A program made the position numbers and the translations under genes. The notes beneath the pieces were generated by a model. That model saw only the letters and a list, made by a program, of their open reading frames with translations. It did not search any database and was not told the origin of the DNA. From Patescibacteria group bacterium (GTDB lineage Bacteria; Patescibacteriota; Gracilibacteria; Peribacterales; Peribacteraceae): a DNA stretch of 64,000 bases. The stretch lies in the NCBI GenBank assembly GCA_018814875.1, contig JAHIYH010000031.1, positions 1 to 64,000 of the forward strand. Reading direction: 5' to 3'. Numbering within the stretch: the stretch's first letter is position 1; each line of letters begins with the position of its first letter. This document shows positions 1 through 11,040 of the stretch, in pieces.

Positions 1-590
<590 letters not shown>

Positions 591-669
591 GAGTTGACCT
601 AACTTAAGTAAAAGTTAGTCAGTCCTTTTTTACTAAAAAGAACTAAAAAAAAGAAATCGAGGTCGATGA

Positions 670-740
670 GTATTTCGTATTTAGTATTCCGTATCTCGTA
701 TGGAAATCATACGAGATACTAGATACGTGATACGAAATAC
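670..740. repeat. Word-repeat hairpin (GTATTTCGT/GTATCTCGT words)
   Basis: Inner arms GTATCTCGTATG (691-702)/CATACGAGATAC (708-719), outer arms GTATTTCGTAT (670-680)/ATACGAAATAC (730-740). Confidence 0.85.
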
Positions 741-1012
741 AAATCTCACACTTCTCTACTCTGCGATGGTGTGAAAGAGCTTGTGACTTCACCCTGAGCT
801 AAGTCGTATGGGTGAAAGAACTTTAGTTAGGGCACCTAAATGCCCACTTGCCCTACAACCGAGGCAAATGCCGAAAAGTTGAGGGACTTGGAGTATTCAC
901 TTCCCGTGCCCCGAGGGCATTGGGAAGTAGCTAGGAGATTGTAAGGTATGGAAAGGCAAGGTCAAGCGGTTTCTTGAGGATCTATTCCAAGGTCTCTTGT
1001 TGTCTATAGAAC

Positions 1013-1324
1013 ATGATGTATTTTGTGCTCATGGAAGTTCTATTGTATTTAGGTAATGACTTGCGTCCAGAGGATCATGAGGTGCGTTTAACACGTCTGA
1101 ACAGGGCCGAGGAGTTAGCAAGACATATTGATGATATTTCGACAGGCAGTCGCTTTGAAGCTGTGTGTGCACTTCAGGTCAGTGGTACTAGCGATGCGAT
1201 TGACCAACTAAAATCTCTTCTTGGAACAGAAGGCATTGAATGTGGATCTAATACTGATGGACCCCATCCGTTCAGGGCATCACTTGATGCGGTGGTTACT
1301 GTGCCCTCTGATACCGAACGATAA
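1013..1324 (+). CDS. Hypothetical protein (103 aa)
   Basis: Open frame only; overlaps the 3' end of the convergent glycosyltransferase; no recognised domain. Confidence 0.3.
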   Translation: MMYFVLMEVLLYLGNDLRPEDHEVRLTRLNRAEELARHIDDISTGSRFEAVCALQVSGTSDAIDQLKSLLGTEGIECGSNTDGPHPFRASLDAVVTVPSDTER

Positions 1325-2177
1325 CTTCAGCCAATATCCCAAAAAGCCCTATCTGTAGCCCCGTAAGCAAAAGCAGCATTCCTGCATCAGAGATGTTTTC
1401 ATTTAGTATGATTGTATCAATCATCATTCCAAAGCCTGACAACATCAGGATTGCACTAGGCCACGCAAAGAATCTCAGTGGTCGGAAGTAAGTAGTGATG
1501 CGAATAATTAAACCTAGAAATCCAAGGAAGTTTCGGATGCCGTTGAAGCCAGAAGAGAGTGAACTCTTTCCGACGCGCTTGAAGTAATCGATTGGTACAA
1601 ACTCTACTGAGTAGTCATTCGTCAGTGCCGCCACAGTAAGAGTCATGGTAAAAGAAAATCGTTGTGGATAGAGGTGCATAAACTTCTCTCCTAATTCTCG
1701 TGTGAAGATACGCATTCCAGAATTATTATCAGGGATCTTAATGCCAGTTAGTGTGTTGGCAAGAAGGGCAACAATGGCTTTTGCCGGTCTGCGGACAAGA
1801 GGAATCTTTACACCCTTTTTTATGCGTGCGCCTATCACCATGTCGGCTCCTGTTTGTTTTAGATTATTAATAAGGATGGGGAAGTCGTCGATGGGATAGG
1901 TACCATCAGCATCAGTAGTTGCTAGCAAGTTCCCTTTGGATTTGCGAATGCCTGTCTTGATGCTCGCGCCGTATCCTTTGTTGTAAGGATGATTGATAAC
2001 TGTGACTTGCGGGACTTCAAGCGATTGAAGAATGCGAGTCGTACCATCTGTACTTCCATCATTAATGACGACAATTTCAAAATCTTCGCTGGTTTTAGAT
2101 AGTGCGTCATGAGATCGCTTCAAAGTGTCTGCAATTGCAGCTTCTTCGTTGAAGACAGGAACGAGCAGAGAGATCAT
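1296..2177 (-). CDS. Family 2 glycosyltransferase, polyprenyl-phosphate type
   Basis: MISLLVPVFNEEAAI...VVINDGSTDGT...TTDADGTYP motifs and C-terminal TM segments. Confidence 0.88.
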   Translation of the reverse strand: MISLLVPVFNEEAAIADTLKRSHDALSKTSEDFEIVVINDGSTDGTTRILQSLEVPQVTVINHPYNKGYGASIKTGIRKSKGNLLATTDADGTYPIDDFPILINNLKQTGADMVIGARIKKGVKIPLVRRPAKAIVALLANTLTGIKIPDNNSGMRIFTRELGEKFMHLYPQRFSFTMTLTVAALTNDYSVEFVPIDYFKRVGKSSLSSGFNGIRNFLGFLGLIIRITTYFRPLRFFAWPSAILMLSGFGMMIDTIILNENISDAGMLLLLTGLQIGLFGILAEVIVRYQRAQ

Positions 2178-2258
2178 GTGACTAGCTTATAGCTTCTGGC
2201 AGCTATCTTCTAGAAGGTTTTTTGTTTGTTTTGATCAATTTCACGCTATTCTTGGCCC

Positions 2259-3923
2259 ATGTCTCTTCGTGATGTTTACGCCCAAAAGGCACTCTCTCAG
2301 ATACCAAGGCTCCTAAGCCTTCAGGATCGCAATGCCTATTCTCCTACTTACGGTTGCTTCAAGCGCACATATTGGTTAGATAAGACCGTAGATTTTCCGG
2401 ATGCGCTTCCACAGTTTGGGGTGCTTTCCTTGGCACTCGCGTATCACCACGACATGCCCAGCAATCAATTCAAAGATCAGGAGAAGATACGCGAGTGGAT
2501 TATTGCCGGCATGAAATATTGGACTAAGATTCAACATCGCGACGGATCTTTTGATGAGTTTTATCCTAATGAGCATGGGTGGACAGGGCCAACTGGCTTT
2601 CTCCTTTATGCAATGCTCAAGAGTTACATGATACTTAACGAGAGAGGAGAGTTCCCATCAGATTTTTGTGATGAATTTTTTGAGTCGTGCAGAAAGGCTG
2701 CCCGTTACATTATTAAGTGGGACGAACATGGGGTGCTTGCAAACCATCACGCAATGGGAGTGCTTCCCGTCTTTTATACGTTCCATGTATTAGGTGATGA
2801 AGAATTTTGTGAAGGATATGAGAAGAAGCTAGAGGAATTTCTGAAGTATCACACATCAGAAGGATGGAGCTTGGAGTACGACGGTGCAGACATAGGTTAT
2901 TTATCAGCAACAGTCAGCTTCCTTGGAAAAGTCTACAAGCTCAATCGTGACACGCGACTAAGAAAAGTGATGGAGGAATCTTTGCAGTTCTTGAGTTACT
3001 TCGTCTACCCCAATGGATTCTACGCAGGAAGTATGGGAAGCAGAAACACGCTCCACTTCTATTCACATGGATGCGAGATACTAGCACCAGAAGTTCCTTT
3101 GGCTGGATGTGTGGCAGATGCGATGCTCGAAAGTTTACGGGACGGAAAAATAGTTCCTGCAGAAATACAGTCCGATCGCTACTTCCTCTATCGCATTCCA
3201 GAGCATCTTGAGTCCTTTGTAGATTTTGGAGAAAGGTCGGGCGAAGCGAAACTCCCTTATAAGCAGGAAGACTTTCAAAAAGAGTTTGATAAAGGTAGAT
3301 ACTTTGTTCAGAAAAAGGGGAATTTATATGTTGTCGCTAATGCAGCGAAGGGCGGAGTTACAAAAGCCTTTGATATTGATCAAAAAAAACAACTCACAAG
3401 CGATTGTGGAATTATTGGTCAAACAAAGAGTGGGGAAGTACTCACATCTCAGTGGATTGATCCTTCTTATGACTTTGTAACGAGAGATGATGGTTTTACA
3501 GTTTCGGGGAATCTACATCGCGTTCCTGCTAACAAACTTTTTACGCCGGTGAAGCTAATTATTTTCAGATTATTTCTATTACTTTTTGGGTGGCACACTG
3601 GGATGGCATATCGCATCAAGGGTCTTATCAGAAAGATTCTGATGTTAAAGAGTGGAATAAGCGATGTGCAGTTTCATCGTGATGTCGTAGTTACAAATGC
3701 TTCAGTTAAAATCACGGATACGATCACGAGTAAAAAAAATACACAGTTCGAATCTTTGCAAATAGGTGATGAGTTTTTTGTGCGTTACGTTCCGCAGTCA
3801 CGCTATTTCCAGAGTCAGGAGTTTGATACTAAAGCTCGTGTGCTTACAGCACAGGAACTTGGAGTATTGAATGAGAAGGGAGAGATTGTGATTGAGCAAA
3901 CTCACTCTATTTCTCTGCAATAA
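2259..3923 (+). CDS. Hypothetical protein, possible heparinase II/III-like or alpha/alpha-toroid protein
   Basis: 554 aa ORF; helical toroid-like N-terminal half and beta-rich C-terminal half by inspection; family uncertain. Confidence 0.6.
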   Translation: MSLRDVYAQKALSQIPRLLSLQDRNAYSPTYGCFKRTYWLDKTVDFPDALPQFGVLSLALAYHHDMPSNQFKDQEKIREWIIAGMKYWTKIQHRDGSFDEFYPNEHGWTGPTGFLLYAMLKSYMILNERGEFPSDFCDEFFESCRKAARYIIKWDEHGVLANHHAMGVLPVFYTFHVLGDEEFCEGYEKKLEEFLKYHTSEGWSLEYDGADIGYLSATVSFLGKVYKLNRDTRLRKVMEESLQFLSYFVYPNGFYAGSMGSRNTLHFYSHGCEILAPEVPLAGCVADAMLESLRDGKIVPAEIQSDRYFLYRIPEHLESFVDFGERSGEAKLPYKQEDFQKEFDKGRYFVQKKGNLYVVANAAKGGVTKAFDIDQKKQLTSDCGIIGQTKSGEVLTSQWIDPSYDFVTRDDGFTVSGNLHRVPANKLFTPVKLIIFRLFLLLFGWHTGMAYRIKGLIRKILMLKSGISDVQFHRDVVVTNASVKITDTITSKKNTQFESLQIGDEFFVRYVPQSRYFQSQEFDTKARVLTAQELGVLNEKGEIVIEQTHSISLQ

Positions 3924-4599
3924 CCACATTCGTTACTCCAAATGGCATTGTTCGTTCGAATAGTTTGAATAATGGCAGTAGCAAGCCACTCAAGGGCATG
4001 CGATTAGGGGTCAGTGCTCCCCATGTATGTACATCAACAATCTTTAAGCCGGCATCTTTCATCAATTTTTTGCAATAAGATTTAGAGAAGTTTAGTCCGC
4101 CGTGCTCCTCCTTCTTAAGGATGCTAAATGCAGCAACCAGAGGATTGTTTCGGTTCGGCTCTATAAATGCGACGTACTTTTTAGAAACCCTTTTCATCTC
4201 TTCAATCACTTTGCTTCGATCATCACGATCGATGTGGTGTAGAACTGCATGGCAGAAGACAAGGTCAAAAGAGTTATCAGGAAACTTCAATTTCCGTGCA
4301 TCCATCACTTCTTTTTTTTCGATCGGATTTCCTTCCAAGATCACATCCGAGTAATCTACAGCAGTCGCATTTCCTTTTTGGTCAAACCAATAACTGAAGT
4401 ATCCATTGCCCGCACCTACATCCAAAATTGCGGCATCATCTTGTAAGTTTGTATGCTGCAAAATGTGTGCCACCTTTGGTTCTACGTATGTTCGAATAAC
4501 AGGATGCATCGGCGTGCGTCGCTTTTTGTGTTGGTCATCATGCCAGTACTCCTTTTGCTTCTGTGTGAAATCGTCTTGAGTCATGCCAGTACTATACAT
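3907..4599 (-). CDS. Class I SAM-dependent methyltransferase
   Basis: ILDVGAGNGYFSYWF and FDLVFCHAVLHHI motifs. Confidence 0.85.
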   Translation of the reverse strand: MYSTGMTQDDFTQKQKEYWHDDQHKKRRTPMHPVIRTYVEPKVAHILQHTNLQDDAAILDVGAGNGYFSYWFDQKGNATAVDYSDVILEGNPIEKKEVMDARKLKFPDNSFDLVFCHAVLHHIDRDDRSKVIEEMKRVSKKYVAFIEPNRNNPLVAAFSILKKEEHGGLNFSKSYCKKLMKDAGLKIVDVHTWGALTPNRMPLSGLLLPLFKLFERTMPFGVTNVVIAEK

Positions 4600-5485
4600 T
4601 CTTTCCTCTCATCCAGTGCCACCCCCCAATTCCATTCATTACAACAGTCATCGTAAGCATAAGTAGTGCAAGTGCTACGGCCTTATCGGAACCGATTCCA
4701 AATGGTGCTAATAAAGTTATAAGTGTAGCTTCGCGCGTGCCAAGTCCGGATGGTGCTATAGGGAGAAGTGAGACGATGCCGCCGATTGTAAAAACAGCGA
4801 GTAGTGTTACAACAGGAAGTGAGATACCGACACTTTCGGTTAGCGTTATTGCCCATGCAAAATAAAAACACCAAGCTATTAGAGTAATTACGAAGATATT
4901 TCGCGCTGTTCTTTTGGGCACTGCGCTAACAAGTTGATTGATCTGATTATGAAATATTCGGTTTATGATAAATAGGGAAACTAATGCAACTGTTAGTATG
5001 GCTGCAGTCCACATCCATCCAAAGAGAATACCCGCTCCCACTGATGCAAGAAGCACAATAACGATTGCATCTATGATGCGTTCAAATACAACTAGCATTA
5101 CAGCAACAAGTTTACTGACACCCATTTTGCGGAGATATACCGCTCGTCCCAATTCGCCTAATTTGCCAGGAGTTATAGTCCCAAGGAAGAGGCCTGTGGT
5201 ATATAGCCTCCAAGACTCTATAAAGGATGGTTGCAGTCCTGTTGTTTGCACAAGCATGTGCCAGCGCATCGATTTTAGTAGATAACTTATTGCCAGTGGG
5301 ATGAACGATGCGACAATTAGCAAAGCTTCTGTCTCCTGAAGTTGCGAAATCAGTGCAGCACGATCTATCCGGATTATAATCCAAATAAATAGTGCTATGC
5401 CGATAAGTTTTAAAAGCGCCAACGGTTTAAATTGTTTTATAAATTGCACACATGTCATGTTACATTCTTCTTTTGACACTGTCAT
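4592..5485 (-). CDS. UPF0104 / lysylphosphatidylglycerol synthase TM-like membrane protein
   Basis: Multi-TM; TTGLFLGTITPGKLGELGRAVYLRK and SLLPIAPSGLGTREAT motifs of the AglD/MprF-TM family. Confidence 0.82.
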   Translation of the reverse strand: MTVSKEECNMTCVQFIKQFKPLALLKLIGIALFIWIIIRIDRAALISQLQETEALLIVASFIPLAISYLLKSMRWHMLVQTTGLQPSFIESWRLYTTGLFLGTITPGKLGELGRAVYLRKMGVSKLVAVMLVVFERIIDAIVIVLLASVGAGILFGWMWTAAILTVALVSLFIINRIFHNQINQLVSAVPKRTARNIFVITLIAWCFYFAWAITLTESVGISLPVVTLLAVFTIGGIVSLLPIAPSGLGTREATLITLLAPFGIGSDKAVALALLMLTMTVVMNGIGGWHWMRGKNV

Positions 5486-5638
5486 GAACTGATCAAAATA
5501 TTATTATTGTATCGGTTCCATTTGGTATTATCCGCACAGATATATTCCTAATCGGGTGTGTCGACAGAGGCAAGTATGCCATGTGTTACATGCTAATAAG
5601 TTGCATCAAAATCTAATATTATTGTAACGTAGAGGTGT

Positions 5639-7267
5639 ATGCGTATATTTAAACATGAATATGCACAGTGGGTTCTTCTCGCACTATTTGTATTGGCAGT
5701 GTTCTGCCTCATTATGTTTCCGGTACTTTTGATGGGGTATCCATACTCTATCGCCGATACTATCCAGATGGGCCGTGTTCTTGCCGAGACGGGGCAAATC
5801 ATTGATACGAGTTCACGTTTGGTGCTTGTAGCTGTTGCAGTTCTCTATCCGGTAATCGGTTTGCAGAATGTGATAGCTTGGACTGCAGTGAGTGTTGCAA
5901 CCTTCTGTTTGGCACTCTTCCCGTGGTGGTGGTGTGTTAGTAAGCTTTTCGATGAACGCGTAGCGTGGTTTTCCACGGTTGTTTTTGCTCTTACACCTAT
6001 ATATTGGGTGGAGGCTTATGCATTGGGTGGGTACAGCTTTGCGATCTTTTTCCTTTTCATCACTTTTGCCGTTTTTATTCGCTATCACTCCACGAAGCCT
6101 TTTCTTGCAGTGATTTTGTGTGGCCTATTCTTTGGGGCTACGATGGCTTCTCGCGATTCATTTCAAGCATTTCTTCCGTGGCTTATGCTTGGGTATTTGT
6201 GGCACGGACGACGGCAGGTAATACCTGCCATTGTACGCATTGGGCTCTTTTGTATCGCGGCATATTTCATGTTCATGTTGCCGATGCTGCCGCATGCGTT
6301 GCAGCCAGATATGTCATCTATTGAACGAGTGATGGTGTTTGCTCCGACGGTCGAAAATGCTACCAAGCCTGGCGTAGGGCACCTCTATCCGGACAAGTTT
6401 ATCTACGAGTTTTACAAAGAAGAGTACGACGCGGAGATGTTGGAACGTGTTGAAAATGATTCATTTCTACATAATCAGCTAGACAGACAGTATCGGATCT
6501 TGTTCAAGGTTGGGGAGTTCGATATTTTAGATACTATCGGTACTGGTCTATGGCTTTTCGTTAATACAATACCTGCTTTTATTATGCAGGACTGGGTGGG
6601 AGGTGCGTTTCTGTGGCTCTTTGTTTTTCCAGGAATTTTGGTTATGTGGCGTACGCGAAGATCACTGCTGATGTACATTTTCGGTATCTGGTTTACGGTG
6701 GAGTTTCTCCTTCGTTTTATTTTGCATTTTGCTCGTCTGCATCTAAATGATTATGGATGGGCTTTGGCGCTCTTCGCAGGCTTGGGAGTTTCTGCAATCG
6801 TTGGTGGGCTCTCGCAGTCATGGAGACTCACTTCACGCATGCGTACCATGCTATCGATATTCGTTATCTGTGTTATCGGCATGCAGATGATTCAGGCCAA
6901 TCGCAAAGTGCTTGCATTCCACTATTCCCGTTCAAGTACACAGGAAACCTATGCAGCAACTGAAGCACTAAAGAAGATCCCCGATGATGCTGTAGTGGCG
7001 AATCCAGGACGAAACTATCTGTTTTTTCTATCGCCACAGACACGAGTCTCTGTGCATCCAATTTCTATCCAATTCCTCTCGGAGAGAGGAAAACTCCACG
7101 AGCCTTTTGAGTATTTCAGAGTCACGCACATTATAGGATTTACAAAAGAACAAGAAGTACTTATTAAGAAGGTTGCTCCCAATGTAGAAGTGGTCCCGAT
7201 GCCAGAAGATCTACCAGGTCCGCCACTCACACCACTTGTACGATACATATTGCATCTGGTGCGTTAA
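5639..7267 (+). CDS. GT-C-like multi-TM glycosyltransferase (dolichyl-P-mannosyltransferase type)
   Basis: 542 aa, many hydrophobic helices, GT39/ArnT-like layout. Confidence 0.7.
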   Translation: MRIFKHEYAQWVLLALFVLAVFCLIMFPVLLMGYPYSIADTIQMGRVLAETGQIIDTSSRLVLVAVAVLYPVIGLQNVIAWTAVSVATFCLALFPWWWCVSKLFDERVAWFSTVVFALTPIYWVEAYALGGYSFAIFFLFITFAVFIRYHSTKPFLAVILCGLFFGATMASRDSFQAFLPWLMLGYLWHGRRQVIPAIVRIGLFCIAAYFMFMLPMLPHALQPDMSSIERVMVFAPTVENATKPGVGHLYPDKFIYEFYKEEYDAEMLERVENDSFLHNQLDRQYRILFKVGEFDILDTIGTGLWLFVNTIPAFIMQDWVGGAFLWLFVFPGILVMWRTRRSLLMYIFGIWFTVEFLLRFILHFARLHLNDYGWALALFAGLGVSAIVGGLSQSWRLTSRMRTMLSIFVICVIGMQMIQANRKVLAFHYSRSSTQETYAATEALKKIPDDAVVANPGRNYLFFLSPQTRVSVHPISIQFLSERGKLHEPFEYFRVTHIIGFTKEQEVLIKKVAPNVEVVPMPEDLPGPPLTPLVRYILHLVR

Positions 7268-7274
7268 TCATTAT

Positions 7275-9005
7275 CTATAATTCATAGATTGTGAATCTCT
7301 CATTCTTCATTACGATAGTTTTTTCTGCGGGCAAGCGCGGATTATCATCCCTTTCATTATCAATTATTGCATAGCTCACATTGAATCTTTTCAGTGTCTC
7401 ATCGTATGACTGATTGATCTGCTTGTGCTCTGCGAGTGCAGCTTGGATAAACTTTTCTCCTCCTAGAACATCAATAGCTTCCATTTTGTATTTATATGCA
7501 TTTGCGTACCAAGCTGTGTGTTCTGGGTTCATTCCGGAGTAGTCCTGAATGTTTTCTATCAAGAAGTCTTCGTCAATCTTATCAACGTAGAATGCAATGA
7601 AACGTGTTAGAAGTTCCGGTGTTGGGATGATGTGTATCCATGCTCGTGAAATAGAGAACACGTAGTTTTTGGTATAGAGTGTAATGTACTGTCCCAGATG
7701 TGAGTGGCTAAGGATGACTTGATTTGTGATGCCTTCATCATTGAAATAATCAATCACTTGTTTATACTCCTGTATCGAACGTGCGAGAACATGCTCCTTT
7801 TCAGGAAATCGCAGATACCGATATGCATTTGCTCGCACAAAGGTACGGTTTACGGTTGTGAAGAGTAGTGCAAAAGTGCAGAAGCCAAGAATGATTTTTG
7901 CAATAACATCTTTGCGCTTTGCAATTATAGGAATGAAAGCGGCAATAGCTACAACATAGATCATGAGACTGAGCTGCCAGTAGTGTGAGTAGAAGTCCAT
8001 CTCATATCCGGTAATCACATTGCTCACCGATGCGATCACAAGGCCCAAGCTCACGAGTAGAATCATTTTTTCTGTTGCGGAGAACTTTTGTCTGAACGAA
8101 AGTATCACCAATGAGCCTGCAATAAGAATTGTGTATTTCATGTTCATTAATGTGAGTGGCAACACAGTGTGTGTTTGCACTAATCCAACACGCATATTAA
8201 GTTGATGTGCGGAATCAACAAAGAAGAGCGAGAAGATGTTCCAAATCTGTGGGAGACCAGCTATTGCGATACCGAGACACATAAGAAGAAGCAGCTTGAG
8301 CGAAGATTTGTCTTTCTTAAATAGACTCCACAGGACCAGTAAACCGATAGAGGTGAAGGTGGAGATCCACAGGTGGGTGTATAGGTAGAATGCAAAGACT
8401 GTGATAGCGCCAAGTGATACATATGTACTTTTCTTCCTTGGGAATGTGAGTACCCCAAGAAGCGCAATCATGAATAGACCCATAACGGGATACACCGTTT
8501 GCATAATTGCAGGGCGAATCATCATATTATGCAGTGATGCCATACCTACTATTGCTGTAATAACGGAGAGAATGCGGTTTCTGTTCGTCGTGCACATACA
8601 GAGTATGTACATAATCGCCCCGGTCAGCATGGCGTATAGCAATGCATTTATCGCAAAAACTGAGTTTATATCTGCACCAAGCAGTCCTGGTAAAGCTGCC
8701 ATCCAGATGGGTAGCAGTAGTCCGTTATAGAACACGTTGGAATATTCCAGAATATATGGATTACCAAGAAACGGCTTTCCATCCAAAACCTCCTTCACCT
8801 GCACAAGATAGTGAATGGAATCCTCTTGCACTTGCGGCAATATTTGTGGAAGCCACTCGCCTGTTACCAGAAAATAAAAGAGAAAGAGAACTGATACAGA
8901 GAGTGCGCTTCCAATGAGCACGATTAACCATGCTGCTATGTCTTTCTTTTGCATGGGGACAGTATTGCTTGAGGGATTGTTGGTTGCAAGCGAAGGTAGT
9001 CTCAC
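7275..9005 (-). CDS. GT-C-like multi-TM membrane protein
   Basis: 576 aa; N-terminal TM then EDSIHYLVQVKEVLDGKPFLGNPYI segment, repeated TM helices. Confidence 0.7.
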   Translation of the reverse strand: MRLPSLATNNPSSNTVPMQKKDIAAWLIVLIGSALSVSVLFLFYFLVTGEWLPQILPQVQEDSIHYLVQVKEVLDGKPFLGNPYILEYSNVFYNGLLLPIWMAALPGLLGADINSVFAINALLYAMLTGAIMYILCMCTTNRNRILSVITAIVGMASLHNMMIRPAIMQTVYPVMGLFMIALLGVLTFPRKKSTYVSLGAITVFAFYLYTHLWISTFTSIGLLVLWSLFKKDKSSLKLLLLMCLGIAIAGLPQIWNIFSLFFVDSAHQLNMRVGLVQTHTVLPLTLMNMKYTILIAGSLVILSFRQKFSATEKMILLVSLGLVIASVSNVITGYEMDFYSHYWQLSLMIYVVAIAAFIPIIAKRKDVIAKIILGFCTFALLFTTVNRTFVRANAYRYLRFPEKEHVLARSIQEYKQVIDYFNDEGITNQVILSHSHLGQYITLYTKNYVFSISRAWIHIIPTPELLTRFIAFYVDKIDEDFLIENIQDYSGMNPEHTAWYANAYKYKMEAIDVLGGEKFIQAALAEHKQINQSYDETLKRFNVSYAIIDNERDDNPRLPAEKTIVMKNERFTIYEL

Positions 9006-9091
9006 AACTCTAAAGTATTGGGTCCAAAGTTATCTTAAAGAAAGTGAAAATCATAGTTGCGATTGATAGATATTAAGTTCAATATTGGGCT

Positions 9092-9484
9092 ATGAGACTA
9101 AGAATATATATTACTGGAGCAGTTTGTATATTGTTGTTTGGATGCGCTCAGCCACCAGATTCATTGGAGGGGGAACCTTCTGGAGCGTGGAGAAATGAAG
9201 TGGAAAAAATAGACTACCGCTTTGGTCCAAATGATAATTTAGAGGTTGTTGGTGAAGATAGCTTACTAAATAATCTCGAATGCACATACTTGGTTGAGAG
9301 CAGAGAACTGGAAACTCGCATTGTGAATATGCAGTTTAAATGTTCAAAGCCAGACTTAGCTGGATACGCAGAGTCACATGAGTTCATATATTCAGAAGAC
9401 TATAATAGTTTTGTAGATACAATGCATATTAAGGGTGTTTCATCTCGTCGTTACGATGGGTCATTTATAAAACTCGTTCCATAA
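9092..9484 (+). CDS. Putative lipoprotein (130 aa)
   Basis: Signal peptide with lipobox-like CILLFGC. Confidence 0.55.
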   Translation: MRLRIYITGAVCILLFGCAQPPDSLEGEPSGAWRNEVEKIDYRFGPNDNLEVVGEDSLLNNLECTYLVESRELETRIVNMQFKCSKPDLAGYAESHEFIYSEDYNSFVDTMHIKGVSSRRYDGSFIKLVP

Positions 9485-9654
9485 ACTAAATGAGTAACAT
9501 GTTTCCACAGAGTTTTACTTTTAGCGTTTTTAAGAAGCAACAAATAGAGTTGAGTGAGTGAGCAAGAAGATACTTCGGCAGTACAGCACACAACAAGTTC
9601 TTGCGATGGAGAATAGAAATAAATTTTTTAACTACTTAGCATTTGCCATTGTTG

Positions 9655-9735
9655 GTAATGAGTACTATTAACCACGATGCTATGTCTTTCTTGTGAATGG
9701 GGGCAGTATTAATTGATGGGTTGTTGGTTGCAAAT
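9655..9735 (-). pseudogene. Decayed N-terminal fragment of a paralogue of the 7275-9005 membrane protein
   Basis: Minus strand reads ATNNPSINTAPIHKKDIASWLIVLI versus ATNNPSSNTVPMQKKDIAAWLIVLI at the N-terminus of the 7275-9005 gene. Confidence 0.8.
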
Positions 9736-10947
9736 GTTCAGCAATTGAATGTATTTATTGGACTGTTTTTCCAGTGAGAAGTTTTGTTCAACACGCTCGC
9801 GTCCTTTCCTTCCCATTTCCTCTGCCTTTTCTGGATTACTAAGAAGTGATGTCAGTGCTTTGGCAAACTGCTCAGTATCACGTGGATTAACAATCGTCCC
9901 CGTCACTCCATCATCAATAATTTCCGGTGCACCACCAAGTACAGATGCCACAACAGGTTTGCCATTTGCCATTGCTTCTATGTTCATAATATTAAATGGG
10001 TCAAAACAGAGTGATGGAGTGGTTACTACTGCAGAGGCTGCGTATGCTTGTCGCATTTCTTTTTGCGATAGCCAGCCAGCATGGACAATTGAATCTTTTA
10101 GCTCAGGGAAATCAGTAAATACATCTGCAACTCGATCAGATTCACCTGTAATCAGAATTTGCGCAGATGGGCAGTTTTTTAGCAAGATCTTGAAAGCCTC
10201 CAGAAGAACACGGATTCCTTTATCTTCACTTAGGCGTCCTCCAAACAGAATTGTGGGTCCGGTTAACTTAAGATGATTTCGGAATGCGTTCACATCTTCT
10301 TGCGAAACTGGAGACGAGACCTGAGTTGAATTATGAATCACCGCTGCAACCTTTATGTTATTAGCTTCTAAAAACTTTTTCTGTGCTTCACTTATAGCTA
10401 CCACTTTCGTTCCGGACTCTTTTAATATTCTTCTTATAGTTGCATTCCTCAGTGGCCAATATTTACGTCCAACTGATAGGAGATGTTCCCACCAATGCAT
10501 GCGTACGGGTTTACCTTTAAGTGCAAGGCTTTCGAATCGTCTTCCGCGCACTCGGCTAAAAGCAACAAGGAAAACATCGTGTGCAGTAAGAATTATCCTA
10601 GACGTGTACTTTTTTGCGATTAGCAGGCCCTCATAAGTTAGATGTGCATGAATATTATGTGCATGAACTGCATCAGGTTTAATTTCTTCAAAAACCTGCG
10701 ATAGCATCGAGCTCATCTTTGGGTTTCCAAGGCAGTGGTGATGACGATACTTAGATGGATAGTTACTTAAGATGCTTATTACGTTTCCATTGCTCATAAT
10801 CTCCCCTTTGGTTTCATCTTGGTGCGTTGTAATAAGAGTCACATCGTGCCCATTATCTTTGTAGCCTTGCATGAGGCTATCCATTACAACCGCAGCACCA
10901 CCCTTAGAAAGGGGGAGGGAATCGTCATTGAGCAATACTATTTTCAT
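9709..10947 (-). CDS. Glycosyltransferase family 1/4 (GT-B)
   Basis: ILFGGRLSEDKGIRVLLEAF, TTPSLCFDPFNIMNIEAMANGKPVVASVLGGAPEII. Confidence 0.9.
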   Translation of the reverse strand: MKIVLLNDDSLPLSKGGAAVVMDSLMQGYKDNGHDVTLITTHQDETKGEIMSNGNVISILSNYPSKYRHHHCLGNPKMSSMLSQVFEEIKPDAVHAHNIHAHLTYEGLLIAKKYTSRIILTAHDVFLVAFSRVRGRRFESLALKGKPVRMHWWEHLLSVGRKYWPLRNATIRRILKESGTKVVAISEAQKKFLEANNIKVAAVIHNSTQVSSPVSQEDVNAFRNHLKLTGPTILFGGRLSEDKGIRVLLEAFKILLKNCPSAQILITGESDRVADVFTDFPELKDSIVHAGWLSQKEMRQAYAASAVVTTPSLCFDPFNIMNIEAMANGKPVVASVLGGAPEIIDDGVTGTIVNPRDTEQFAKALTSLLSNPEKAEEMGRKGRERVEQNFSLEKQSNKYIQLLNICNQQPIN

Positions 10948-11040
10948 GATGCCAGTGTACCTTAAACTGCCTCAGGGGATAATTTGCTGCACAGGGTAAA
11001 ATGCACCAGAAGAATACTTGCTGAGACAAATTTGTTTCAA

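Noticed and set aside
900-927. Rho-independent terminator at the CTTCCC..GGGAAG hairpin
   Set aside because: Strong stem but no T-tract following it on either strand.
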